64,000 bases of DNA, taken from contig OZ038389.1 in the NCBI GenBank assembly GCA_964036045.1, positions 35,214,412 to 35,278,411 of the forward strand, given 5' to 3'. The translations under genes and the position numbers were made by a program. The notes under the pieces were generated by a model, which searched no databases, had not been told where the DNA came from, and saw only the letters and a list, made by a program, of their open reading frames with translations. This stretch comes from Eutreptiella sp. 'Long Island Sound 2002' (taxonomy: Eukaryota; Euglenozoa; Euglenophyceae; Eutreptiales; Eutreptiaceae). Positions 1 to 15,200 of the stretch are shown here, piece by piece (the stretch's first letter is position 1; each line of letters begins with the position of its first letter).

Positions 1-1792
1 GCCGCCGACCCGGTCTGCCCACGCGCGCACGGCGTCTGGGACGTTCTCGTACAGCAGCGTGCCCACCACCGGCGCCACCAGCAGCCGCCCCTGCAGCGCG
101 CGCCACAGATCCGACGGGTCGAGCAGGTTCTGCACGCCGAAGAACAGGGCGGTGACGGCGTTGCGCCGCCACCCCAGCCGGAGCAGCTCCTCGCGCGACA
201 TGTCCTTGGACCGCACCGGCAGCGCCGCAGCCTTGTCCTAAATCCCGAGCATGCGACGCGCGACAGGGGCAACAGTAAGCCCAGTAAACCCCGAACACAC
301 CATGGCGCCAAAAGTGAGCCCATTAAACCCCGAGCACACGATGGCGGCGACAGTGAGGCCATGAAACCCGAGCACGCGACAGGGGCAACATTCACAGCTT
401 TCCTTGGTGCCGCAGGCAAGCGCCAACCATGCAAACACAGAGACGCATGCACAAACGAAAAAGCCATACGCGGGCGTCGTACAAGTTGACCAGCTTCAGC
501 ACCGACAGCGTGAGGTTGTCGTCGTCGGCGCTTTCGAGGAGGTCTCGCTCCGTGATCACCTCCGGCGCGGTGTCCGAGATGCGCACCACCGCGTCGGTCA
601 CGAGGAGCGTCTTGGTGGCCACGTGGAGCAGCACCGTCTCGTTGAAGCAAAGCGACTCGCCGACGCCGATGGGCGGCGGGCGGAGCGTCGCGATCTTGAA
701 CTCGTCGGCCCACGGGATCCCGGCGCCGTCGTCCCCGTCGATGAACCCGGCCGGGAAGATGCCGAAGGCCTGCGGCGGCAGGTCCACCGGCCAGCTCCAC
801 TGCCCGCCGACCGGCCACACCGCCGCCTTGGGGAACGCGCGGCTGAACGGGCCCACGAAGATCTTGTGCTCGAAGAGCGTCGTGGGGAGCACAATGTGCT
901 CCACCGGCAGCCCCAGCTCCTTGACCAGGGCCACGCACTCGCCGGTGGGCGCGATGGGGGCGTAGACCAGCAACCCCCCGGACTTGAGCTTGACCAGCGT
1001 CATCCGCACGTTGACGGCCACGTTCAGGCCCAGGCCGATGCCCTGCTTCTGCTCCAGCGTCCAGACCGCCCCCTTCACGACCTCGTACCGGTAGGTGGGC
1101 CGGCTGAAGGCCGGCAGGAGCGGGAAGAGGGGCGGCACCAGCCACGTGAACTGCCGGCCCCGCCGCGCGGCGGTGTCGCCCCGCGTCCGGCCCCCGTCCG
1201 CCACCGCCGGGACCACGTCGTTCCGCCCCTCCCACAGCAGCCCCCCGACGTACCCCGCGGCGGCGGCCGCGGCGGCCGCGGCCACCCCCGGGTCCACTGG
1301 GGGCAGCTCCGAAGTCACGCTCATCAGGGCCTGCCGCTGCTCGGGCTCGTTCTGGCGCCGCCTGAACGCAGCGACGGCCCCTCCAAGCGCCAGCAGCGCG
1401 GCGGAGGCCCACCCGGCAATCAGAGCGAACCGGGGCCCGTTCTGGGGCTCTGAAGGGGAAGGGGCGTCGAAGGACAGGAAAGTGGAGGGGCCATTGTCTG
1501 GTTCCAGTCCATCAAATCGATTGGCCCTTAGAGCGGCAGTCGAGTAGAGAGGTCTGGGTCCGGGAACTTGCACTCGGGTGGGGTCTGACCTGCGGACAGC
1601 AGCAGCCCGCACTTCTGGGCGTCCACCAACTGCAGAAGCTGCTGAGAGAGTGGCAGCCAATAGAGAGGGGCGCGGTCTTTGGAGGGTGGCCATGGCCAAA
1701 AAACCGACAGAGACCACGGCTACCACTCCGAAGGCAACGGCCATGGCCCGGCTCTGGCTCTTCTCCGGACCAAGAGTCGCAAAACCCCTCAT
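1..1792 (-). CDS. DUF4336 family protein, probably plastid-targeted (C-terminus beyond left edge)
   Basis: Two exons read leftwards: 1792-470 and 237-1, joined by a GT-AG intron (469-238), phase 0 on both sides. The residues from about 230 on (YRYEVVKGAVW, the LVYAPIAPTGE segment, then HIVLPTTLFEHKIFVGP) and exon 2 (FFGVQNLLDP, LLVAPVVGTLLYENVP) match the DUF4336 pattern, which is known in cyanobacteria and plastid-bearing eukaryotes and is thought to have a metallo-beta-lactamase-like fold; its reaction is unknown to me. The chosen start is the ATG at 1792; upstream in-frame sequence begins only with a GTG and lies behind a good 3' splice site (tttctctccag). Hydrophobic segments at residues about 17-35 and 121-143 flank an Arg/Ser/Ala-rich stretch, which suggests a membrane anchor or a bipartite plastid presequence. 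A poly-Ala run (near 1255-1290) precedes the domain. Family call firm; targeting is inference. Confidence 0.85.
238..469 (-). other. Intron of the DUF4336 gene with degenerate internal repeats
   Basis: The donor is CGC|GTATGG (exon ends at 470) and the acceptor is GATTTAG|GAC (exon resumes at 237). The intron holds a degenerate repeat in which GCGACAGGGGCAACA occurs twice about 120 bp apart and variants of TAAACCCCGAGCACAC occur between them. Confidence 0.75.
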
Positions 1793-1834
1793 CTGGAGAG
1801 AAACTGCAGTGAGGTGCAAAAACAAGACACTCAC

Positions 1835-5980
<4,146 letters not shown>

Positions 5981-6621
5981 TGGATTGCATGTTGTTCATG
6001 TCCTTTTCTTGCCAATGAAAACCTCTTTGATGGAGTAGGAACAGGGATAGAGCAAAGTGCAACAAAGCCGTAACATCGCAGAATGGGAGTGCAACAAAGT
6101 GAGATGAAACCGGGGGATTCCCATATTTTTCACATGGATCAAGGGCACGCAGACAAGGGGAAACAAGATTGCAGATCAGATTTCCAAATGGATATCACTG
6201 CATCAGTAGCCGGCAGTTGTCTTTTGACCAATCCCAGCCCAAACAAACAGTTGAATGGATTGAATTGTTGAGTGTGACCACCACACAACCACACACACAA
6301 ACTTCAGCACAGGTATAGTGGTAAAGGGGCAGTTGCCAAGCAATTTGCGCTCCTGCCTAGAAGCATTATGTGATGTCATGCTTTTCTCCAGGGAATCACT
6401 GTATTGGACGATGTGTACACAAAATGCACAATGCAGGGTGTGGCAATAATGGGCAATGCGCGCACGTGCGCACACACATGCATAATACAACAATGCAAGA
6501 ATAAGAAGACTTTCTCAACAAGAATTTATGTACCTTAAGGGTAAGTGATGACAAGTGCCACCGTTGTAGAGGGAGTTGTGGAAGAAATGGAACATTGATT
6601 TCACTCATGTGTTTCAGTCTT
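5981..6621. other. Non-coding stretch
   Basis: AT-leaning sequence with short AC-rich patches (near 6285-6300 and 6465-6480). No gene or clear repeat boundary was recognised. Confidence 0.4.
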
Positions 6622-7212
6622 TCATCCCATGAAATTGCATTGATTCAAGCAGTCGCACCAGCAAGTGAACAGTTCATATTTTTTCATGTGCCTGTTGCAA
6701 GCCATCAATGTCGTCCTCAAACTCCTCTGTTTGAGGTCTAGAACCCCCCTTCTTTTTCTTTGCGCACCGATTTTTGTCCGTTTTGCCGGCACCAAAAGTT
6801 GGAGTATTAGTGGCCTTTGCCCGAATGTTTGAAGGTCATATGCAGGAGAATTAGGCTGGGGAAAGTAGCCCAAGTTGGGGTGTGCCTTCCACTCTTTGAT
6901 AAATTTTTTGGCCGCCGCGGTGGCCTTGGCGGTGTCCGTTTGGAAGGGGTCAGAGGACCACGTTACCTTCAATCCATCCTTTTTGAATAATGGGTTAGGG
7001 GCAAGGACGGGAAAGGTCGCGGGTGTCATAGGACAGATAGGGTCAACCCTCGCTCCTGACCCACTAGCCGAGGCCCCCGCACCAACCAAGGCCCACTCTT
7101 CAAACTCACTCTCCAAGGCCCGGACTTCCAACCCACTATCCAAGGCCCCGACTTCCACCTCCACATTGTCATCCTGGTCCACTTCCACTTCTGGTGGATT
7201 GCCATGAAACAT
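6622..7212 (-). CDS. Hypothetical acidic protein, possible exon of a mobile-element gene
   Basis: This open frame has 196 codons. The first 60 residues are acidic and loosely repeated (EVEVGALDSGLE, VRALESEFEEWAL). The middle contains a more ordinary stretch (TWSSDPFQTDTAK, KKFIKEWKAHPNLGYFP), and a basic segment KRTKIGAQRKRRG could be a nuclear localisation signal. It lies just downstream of another minus-strand frame (7462-7226), separated by a short stretch with possible GT and AG sites, although the frames do not join cleanly with the sites I tried. No family recognised. Confidence 0.3.
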   Translation of the reverse strand: MFHGNPPEVEVDQDDNVEVEVGALDSGLEVRALESEFEEWALVGAGASASGSGARVDPICPMTPATFPVLAPNPLFKKDGLKVTWSSDPFQTDTAKATAAAKKFIKEWKAHPNLGYFPQPNSPAYDLQTFGQRPLILQLLVPAKRTKIGAQRKRRGVLDLKQRSLRTTLMACNRHMKKYELFTCWCDCLNQCNFMG

Positions 7213-7225
7213 CCAACCACCATCA

Positions 7226-7462
7226 TCATTGCTTCACCCACGCGAGTACGTAGTACAAGTGCTCACGGGTGACATTGTCGGGACGACAATATTTGTCGTA
7301 TATTAGTTCGGCAAGAGTCCAATGAACCCCGATCTTGGCAGTAACGAGGTATTTTCCGCCACAAGCCTTGACCCAAAAATCGGGGCCATACTCCGGAGAT
7401 GGTTCAGACATATCACAAACACCAAAGCACACTACACAAAGGAAAGGGGCATGCGCATGCAC
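7226..7462 (-). CDS. Hypothetical small protein or exon
   Basis: Of the 78 codons, the part from the internal Met (MSEPSPEYGPDFWVK) looks most protein-like and continues with WTLAELIYDKYCRP and VTREHLYYVLAWVKQ. I do not recognise a family. Position and strand suggest that it could belong with the acidic frame at 6622-7212. Confidence 0.25.
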   Translation of the reverse strand: MHAHAPFLCVVCFGVCDMSEPSPEYGPDFWVKACGGKYLVTAKIGVHWTLAELIYDKYCRPDNVTREHLYYVLAWVKQ

Positions 7463-8859
7463 TAATCATAAAACGGAACGCCTAATTATAACAAACACCT
7501 AAATCAGCGCCAACCAAGAAAAACAAGATTTGGCCTTTCTATATGATTGTGGCAAGTGTGAGTGGACCACGTCCCATCTTGGGACACCAACGCGGATGGG
7601 GCTCGGCCATTCTACATCCCCGGTCCTGTCGACACATGTGATTTTGTTGGGCATGCCAACAAAATCACACATTTTTTCCTATTTCATGCATGCACTGGGG
7701 CATCTCCATGCATGCTTGCCGACGTTAGTTGGACAAGGGGACGCTACAACACAATGCAACGGCAATTGTGTTGGTGATTGTGCAACTGGACCACTAGGTC
7801 CGGATTCCCACACGAGTAAACAACCCAAAACCCCATCCCCATGCATGATGTGCCTTGTTTAAAGGGAAGGAAATTTTACCACACACTCCATGCATCGGTG
7901 ACATCATCTTGAGATCTTGAGAGCAAGGGCGGTGAGGCAAACATGCATGTACAAAGCAATGGTGGCTGGCTGGGTGGCTGGCTAGGTGGATGGCTGGCTG
8001 GCTGGCGCTGGCTGGCCGGCCGGCCGAACCCCCCCCCCGTGGCGCAGCTCCTTGGCGCACCTGAAAGGCGGAGATCAAGCACAGCACCCATGGGCAGTGG
8101 AAGGGTGCAAGGGTAGGTTTTGCGCAAGTATTAGTGTATAGTGTTGTTGCATGGGCGTGAATGAGGCTCCGATTGCAGTTGGTCTCCAGGACCACAAACG
8201 TTCGTAAGAACCGAACCACTTTCTTTGACGATTTTGTTGAATACATGCAGGAAGTACACGATGGCATGCAGCCACATCCCACTATATTATAGTTTTTCAT
8301 AGAATGGCATGGCTTTTCTGTAGCATGAGTTGTGCATCGGGCTAGGATCGCCATGAAAAGTGCCATGATGGCGAATTCAACCTTTGTTGTCACGTACATG
8401 ACTCACGGCACAGAGACCTGTCATGATTGCAATTTCAACTCTTTCTAACGCAATTGTTGTTTTGCATTGTGTGTTTGCTTTCAGTGTTGCCACACTCTCC
8501 CTTTCAATACCAATCACCCCACATGATCACAAACCAACTTTTGCAAAAAACCGTCCTCCAAAAGCGTAATGCAATGAAGAAATACCACTCATATCGATTC
8601 GTGCACTGTGCACGCACACCCCCTAATATGGGTGCATACATTTGCAATGACATGCATAGAAAGCAAAGCACAAATAGAATCTTCAATGGTGTTGTCACAA
8701 TGGTTCATTGTCAAGACCGCGGCAAGAAATTGTGATAGAAAAGCTTACTCATCAAGAAGCAGGATGCTGCAACCTTTTGTGGTGCGCCTTATCACCTTTG
8801 CTAGTGAATACCTACCGACAATGCAGACATGCACCAAGGCCATTCAACAATGCCGTGGG
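7463..8859. other. Non-coding stretch with a (GGCT)n-like patch
   Basis: AT-leaning sequence without a recognisable gene. Positions 7960-8030 are a degenerate GGCT/GGCC tandem tract, followed by a C run at about 8030-8038. Confidence 0.5.
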
Positions 8860-9270
8860 CTAGTGTTCATCGGCCTTCGCCCGCAGTGTGGCATCATACG
8901 CCATCTGCTGCCACGTGGCGTAGTGGCACGGGTGCTGTGGGTCATGGACAAGGCTTGGCAATATGTCACCCATCTGCTGCATCCGAGCAACAAACATGGT
9001 GGACAACCGGGACGCAGGCATGTGTTTCATGCAATCACAAGAACGAACACAGCACCGCTTGAAAGAGAGGAGGTTATGGCGCCTATCACAATGATCCAAG
9101 AAAAACTTGAACTCACCACAAACCTCCTTCTTCTCCTTCTTGCGGATGGTACTGTTGGACCCCGCACAAAAAGCAACAACCGTGTCATTCTCCAACCATT
9201 GTCTCGCGCACAGCCCACACGATGCCCAACGTTGTGGGCCAAAGTTTGTCAACAAAACTCCAATGTCCAA
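8860..9270 (-). CDS. Hypothetical Cys/His-rich fragment
   Basis: This open frame has 136 codons and several Cys and His residues: a CGLCARQW pair near the start, then FLDHCDRRH, KRCCVRSCDC and a second segment ending in the stop at 8860. It resembles coding sequence more than the surrounding DNA does, but I do not recognise it. Like the other minus-strand frames between 6.6 and 9.3 kb, it may come from a decayed transposon. Confidence 0.25.
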   Translation of the reverse strand: MDIGVLLTNFGPQRWASCGLCARQWLENDTVVAFCAGSNSTIRKKEKKEVCGEFKFFLDHCDRRHNLLSFKRCCVRSCDCMKHMPASRLSTMFVARMQQMGDILPSLVHDPQHPCHYATWQQMAYDATLRAKADEH

Positions 9271-9628
9271 AAATTAGCGTTTACCATATGGTCATAGATC
9301 ACACCTAGATTGTGGATCATCAAAGTGGACGGAAGCACCGCTTCAAAAACGCTGACAACCTCGTAGCATGAAGTCTAAGGGCACTTGGTGGTGTAGAACA
9401 ACTTTACAATTCGTTTGGTGAAACAACCACTTGGAAGGTACAAATGGCAGGATGACAAATACCTCTCCGAAAACCTTACATCCCCCTCACAGACCAACAC
9501 ACTTTCAGTCAGAACCAGCTGACGTGTGGCCAAGGAGACTAAGCAAGGACGAACAAAGCTCAGCTTTCACTCTTCTTGGAAGCTGCATAGAATTGGAGAG
9601 ATTGACTACTATTACATAATCGTTAGTC

Positions 9629-9707
9629 GGTAACGATTATCGTCCTAAAATCACGGCCGGTTCGCTTCGCTCCCACCGGCGGTGATTTCAGGGCGATAAT
9701 CGTTACC
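9629..9707. repeat. Foldback inverted repeat (32-nt arms)
   Basis: The arms 9629-9660 and 9676-9707 are inverted copies with three mismatches, separated by a 15-nt loop. They belong to a cluster of six copies of the motif GATTTCAGGACGATAATCG in both orientations between 9.6 and 10.63 kb. Confidence 0.8.
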
Positions 9708-9737
9708 TTCTCACGATTACTTAAAAGTGTTAGGTAG

Positions 9738-10631
9738 AGGGGCGAGATTTCAGGACGATAATCGTTACCTCCATATCAGCGCTACATGCCCCATCCTCCT
9801 CAAGCATGTGCAAGGTATTATTATTATTATTATTATTAATAAAGCAAAGGGAGTGCAAGCTTGAAAACCCTGCAGGCCAGGAAAAAACCCATACGGGAAA
9901 AAAAAGTACCACTATACACATTAGTTGTGAGGTTTGGGTTGAGGGTTAGCATGCAACAATACACATGTTAGTTTGAAGATTTGTCCTCCGATTTCGTTGG
10001 AGTGAGGCATGCACTCACCGATTCCGAAAGTCGAAATTTATAGATAGATAGATAGATAGATAGGCCTACTCCTTGGCCTCAAGACAACAAGGGCCCACCC
10101 CATCCTCCGGCTTGATGTCTATCTTCTCCCACGGAAAATGCCTTGTCCTCATTGAGATCTTTCATGCATTGCACGAAGTCGTCTACCGGTGGTGGTGGGG
10201 GCAACCCAGCGTCAAGCATGTTCTCCATTCTTTTGGAAATGATGTCTACATATTTGTCAACAAATTGAGGAGATGGGTTTTGCAGATTAATTTGCCTCAA
10301 TTTTGACCAAAATTGTTGTGGAAATGATTACAAACCACCAAAAAATGATGCGAGGTTGTTCTTGCCACCTATCTTGACAACCGCGGTTACTTTCGGTTAC
10401 CAAAACGGGTTTTTTGGTTGAAAATTGAAAATTCTTCCCTATAGGTTCATTGGAACCGGCTCAAAAAGCCGGTTTTATTGATTGGTCACAACCCAGGGTG
10501 ATTTGGCGGTTGGCTGAGATTTCATGACAATAATCGTGACCTCTGGCTTGGTCCCTCCAGATTTTAGGACGATAATTGTTACCTCTCCCGCAAGACGGAG
10601 GTAACAAATATCATCCTGAAATCTCGCCCCT
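9738..10631. mobile_element. Foldback/TIR non-autonomous element (894 bp)
   Basis: The terminal sequences 9738-9772 and 10,597-10,631 are inverted copies (32 of 35 match) beginning AGGGGCGAGATTTCAGGA. Additional direct copies of the inner motif lie at about 10,514-10,540 and 10,558-10,583; the last one forms a hairpin with the right terminus. I could not find a convincing target-site duplication. The interior carries a 73-codon minus-strand frame (10,300-10,079) with a PPPPP run and no recognised family, plus a (TAGA)n tract at about 10,043-10,066. Confidence 0.55.
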
Positions 10632-11285
10632 GGCTCACACTGTTAATATCTTAATATACCGAACGCAGCAATTCTGAGACCACTTCTTTATCTAGTCCCT
10701 CGAATTCCCCTTAATATAGTCCCTTGAAGTCCTGTAGATAAGCAGAATAAGGAATACCAATGGCCTGGCCTGGGTGAGGGTTTCCCTGTTTCCTTTTAAT
10801 GGCAAGCACGGCGAGAAACGGTGCACAAGAACAGCTGCTCACAAATGCATTAATAGGCTGAAACCAGCGTGAAAGACACATTGGGATAGTCGGTCACAAA
10901 TCTTCAAAACGAATCATTGTTTACCATAGCCCCGTGCATAACTCATGCCAATTCGAACCTCACACCTTTCGCTGTTCCAAAGACTCGCTCAACATAGCAC
11001 ATGTCCACGTTAGTAGACAAACATTCAATCACACAGATAACCATTGACCACCAATGCTGGCATGCACCTACAGTACGCATGGTAGGCCAGTCAGAAAGCA
11101 CCTCTGCAGAACTCGATCCCGAAGTTTCCAAAAATTCAGTACTTCATTAAAACTGCTAATCATGTTCAAAAAATATTGAAATACCTGCAGGAACAAGAGT
11201 TCACTTCACGATCCCACTTTGGAACAGGCGATTCTGGGAGCGGTGGTTTTTGACTAGCGCCACGGGTCGCATGTGCGCTTCAGCA
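10632..11285. other. Non-coding stretch left of the Mutator-like transposon
   Basis: Nothing recognised. The last bases belong to the pre-insertion site; joined to 16,526 onwards they restore the empty site around CCACCGTAC. Confidence 0.4.
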
Positions 11286-11294
11286 CCACCGTAC

Positions 11295-11355
11295 CGCAAG
11301 TGTTATCCGGAGAAACGCGTTTTCTCCGGATAAGGGCTTATCCGAAGAAAATCGG
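11295..11355 (+). repeat. Left terminal inverted repeat
   Basis: 61 bp, matching the right terminus (16,456-16,516) in inverted orientation at 60 positions; the mismatch is at 11,345. It contains two overlapping palindromes built on TTATCCGGAGAAA and CTTATCC. Confidence 0.95.
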
Positions 11356-11552
11356 CGCGGAGGCGCCAGAACAGCCGCAGAACAGCCGCCAGAGTCAAAA
11401 ACGTGGGATTTTCCTAAGTGCGCTGGCGCTGGTGGCTGGCGCAAAACAGGGCGGCGGGAATCGGACCGCCGCTGGCCGCTCAGGAGACCGCCGGATTGCC
11501 ACTCAGCTGCTGCAGCGCTGATACCAGGGACTACCTCCCCCATCTTCGGCCC

Positions 11553-11620
11553 CGCGCCGTACCGCGCCGTACGGCGTTCCATGCGGCGCCGTACGGCGCC
11601 GTACGGCGCCGTAAGGCGCC
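11553..11620. repeat. Subterminal GCGCCGTACGG tandem repeat
   Basis: About six degenerate, self-complementary units of GCGCCGTACGGC lie 260 bp inside the left end of the transposon. Clustered short palindromes near an end are plausible transposase-binding sites; that role is inference. Confidence 0.7.
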
Positions 11621-11993
11621 CGGCACCGGGATTTCAGGCCCCGCAGCCGGGATTTCACGCAATTTCACGGTGCACTAAATAAAATCAGAGAAATTCACCT
11701 GGTCTGCAAGAAATTCTACATAGAAGTAATCAATCATACCAGCTTTTATCCCCCTGTGAGGTTGCTTGCGCAAATTCGGAACCTAGCATTTCTGGATGAC
11801 AGCAGATTCAAGGATGCTGGCAACTAGTGCCAGTGTTTGAGAATCTGCAGCATCCACATTTCTGTTCTCCGTTCCTAACTGAACTTGGCGGCCTGAGCTC
11901 CAAGGCAAGTTGAGGGGTGTGTGGGCCCACACATGTGCAGCCTCCGCTGCACACCCTCTTCTAGCCACATCCGGACACGCGTTTCGGTGTCGG

Positions 11994-12072
11994 GATGTAA
12001 TCCCGTGCCCGCCCGCGGTGTCAATCCAGCACTAGGCTGGATTGGCACCGCGGGCGGGCACGGGATTACATC
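11994..12072. repeat. Long hairpin upstream of the transposase gene
   Basis: Arms 11,994-12,030 and 12,036-12,072 (37 nt each, one mismatch) are separated by the 5-nt loop ACTAG. It lies about 165 bp upstream of the ATG, inside the transposon. It may be a nested foldback insertion or a structural or regulatory element; no target-site duplication is evident around it. Confidence 0.85.
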
Positions 12073-12237
12073 TTGGTGGTGCTTGCGATCCCGAACTGTT
12101 CAATGGCAAGGTGTCTTGTGGTGTAGGTTTGGCCATCTTTGTACATATTGTGTGCCTTTGGTACTTTTTGCTTATGTTGTGCTCCGTTCAAACTTACAAC
12201 CTTGTGTAACGTTCAATTTTAGGCACTTTGAACTGCA

Positions 12238-15200
12238 ATGCGAATGAAACACTTATGGCAACATTTGCTTTTCTTGTTAATCTACGGGGCCATTCTCCCA
12301 TGGTCTAGTGAGGCCGTTGGGGAAGGGAAGCCGAGGGTCAACAAGGCCGGGCTTCAACTTACGGATGCTGCATTGGAATGCCTCCGCAAGGCCAGATCGG
12401 CTCTAGCCACGGCTGGTCCCGAGCCATTCCCTACGCGTAGTTGGGGACCCAACATAGAGAGTTACTTGTTGCCCTCCATCATCTGCTATGATCCGATCGG
12501 TCAACTTGGGACTTCTTGTTGGTGCACGCAGTGCAAAGCAGAGATGGAGCGTAGGCCAAAAGAGTCCGGTTGGGTCTCTACACCCTTACGGTTGTTTGGA
12601 TCAACCGGACCGTACGCCTTATTTTCATACAATTACCGCTGCCCAAACAAGGAGTGTAAGGTGAAGTGGACGATTGCCCACCGGTGCAAATTGAGCCAGT
12701 TAGCACGGGCCTTCCTCCCCTTCGTCTTGAATGACCGGTTTGGTGTGGCAACCGAGGTTATTAGCAGCGTGCGTGAGGCTGTGATATCGGGTACCTCTTT
12801 TGAGCAATGTACCCGGCATCTGGCGAAAACGTACGATGATGCGGTTGAGGCGGCTCTCCACAAGTATGACTTGTGGGTGGCGAGGAACCCGCTTTTTCGC
12901 GGGGATCGTGACAGCCCGCTGATCGAGTCCATTCGGCGCGTCCCATCCGATGATACATTACGTCGAATGTTCTTCGACGCGTACTGGTCGGATGAGGAGT
13001 TTTACCGCGCCCAAATGGCGATGCTGCCTGCAACCCGTCTCAGTGGTGACCACACTTACAAGTGTGTTGTCAACGTGGGTTTTTGGTCCCGACCACACGG
13101 GAAGTGGAAGTGGAACCAGCAGTACGCGGCTGTGTACTGCGTCTTGAACGAAATTGGGCAAGTGGTGACGTGGTGTTTCACGGAGAATGAGAAATCTGAC
13201 TCCGTGAAGCCCTACATTAAGGACTTGAGTGAACGATTGGGGGAGTCTGTTACGATTTTCGTCACGGACAATTGTTGTAAGGACCGTGCTTGGCTTAAAG
13301 AAGCGTTCGGGGACCACGTGGAAGTGTACCAGGACACGTTCCATTTGATCCAACGCATTGGACGTGCGGTGAACAAAAAACTCCCCAATGGTTGGTGCGC
13401 TGCTGGTAGATTGCGTGGATTGCTAAAAGGGCCAGCAACACGAAGTGAACTGGTGAAGCGTCTGAGTGCGTGGATGAGGGAACACAAGAGTGTGGTGACT
13501 GCCAAGGTGCGCAAAGCGGTGAAGGCTGCCAAGCGTCATATTTGGCGTGGTTGCTTGGACTTCTTGGGTCCGGGCACACATCACAATGAGGGACGGCACA
13601 GATGGATGCGGAAGTCCCTGTGGCGCGGCCGGCAGGGGATTGCGGCTGCACATGCCCTGTTTAGTATTTACTTCCACGAGGTGAACTTCCGTTTAGGAGA
13701 GAAACACGGGCAGAACTTGTTGCACCGCACGCACGCCCATGCTACGAATGCCGGTTGGACCCCGGCCCCAAATGTACCCCACTTTGGGGCCTCTAAATTG
13801 TGCAGCAAGAACAGAGGGCAAGAGCACATTGCTAGTAACGAGCCTGCCGTAGGGAAAAATGAAGAGGCACAGATTCTTAACCCAGATGAGGTGGCCGCAG
13901 CGGAGGAGAGGTGGGTTGCGGCGGGCATTGTTGACGCGGGGTTGGTGGATGATTCGGCATCCATGGCAGCAGAGCGAGATGACGCATCTAGTGCACACTC
14001 AATTTCCTCCCACGATGACTGGGCTGCACCCACCCTTGACCCTGCACTTCCTCACTTAACCGCTGCACGACGTATTATTGTCCCACCCGACGGTTTCTGT
14101 TTTTACCACGCCATGGCGTATGCCTTGCGGGCTGTAAATGTAGGTGCCACGTGGGAAGATGTCCGAAATGGTGTCATTGATGAGCTCATTGAGAATGAGC
14201 ATTTGTACCATGTCAATTATGAGGATAATGCGTGGATGCGGAATGTGTTGCGACTGCGAGATCGGGATGGGTGGGACCAAAATCTGGGTGACATTGTTAT
14301 AGTGGCAGCAGCCAATGTGTACGGCGTTGTCATTGCCGTCCACACCGGAGGCCAGGTGTACATTACGGAACCACAAGAGGGACGGGTGCTAATTCCGGAA
14401 CCAATAGAATTGGAGTTAGACCATCAGCATTATGCCGCCCGGGTAGGACCTACCCAAGAACCTTCCCCCCCTGTTCTGCCAAGCCCTGACCCTGAACCCG
14501 AAGTGGTTGACCTGAGCCTAGAGGATGATGCCCTCCTTGATACTGACCCCTTGCTGACCCCGGAGGAGGTTGAAGAGATTGTTATGGAGGATGTAGAGTC
14601 TCAGTCACCAACAGCCATCCCAGACCCCATGGTCCCCGATGCACCGTCAGTTGACAGTGCGGTTTCCAGTTACCCCTCACGGGAGGGGCAACCATCACGA
14701 CCCCAATCCTTGGTAGACCGTGTTAGGAAATCTCCTTTTGCCGACATCTTCAGGAAGTCGCAAAAGACAAAGCAGAGCCAAAGTGTGTCACAAGGGGCAA
14801 GGTTGGTTGACAACCAAAAGAGTTTTTTGGCTGCGGTTGGTAGTAGGCCCAAACCTGGCGAGTTTACCAAGGCAGAGGGTGAGTTGTGGGTACAATTGTA
14901 TAATAGGTTCTTGAAGCGGCAACAGCCTTTTGTTGCAATGCATACCGAGTGGCAAAAGCATGTGGATGAGGACCAAATCCTCTATAGGACCAATGCACAG
15001 TTACGTAAATTTAAGGAAACCGCCAAGCGAAGGAACTGGATTCCCCAGGATGAGGAACCGGAGGGAGAACTGCCTAACCGCAACCCTAGCCCCGACCAGG
15101 AGGTGCAGGCTCCAATTGACGAGGCAGTTGAGGAGAGGGCATCATCCTCTACAGCAACACAAGGTCCTACACAACCACAAGCACCACCACAATCACCACA

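Noticed and set aside
404-1453. 349-codon plus-strand frame opposite the DUF4336 gene
   Set aside because: Arg/Pro/Glu-rich antisense shadow of a GC-rich gene, with no motif; the minus strand has family similarity and correct splice phases.
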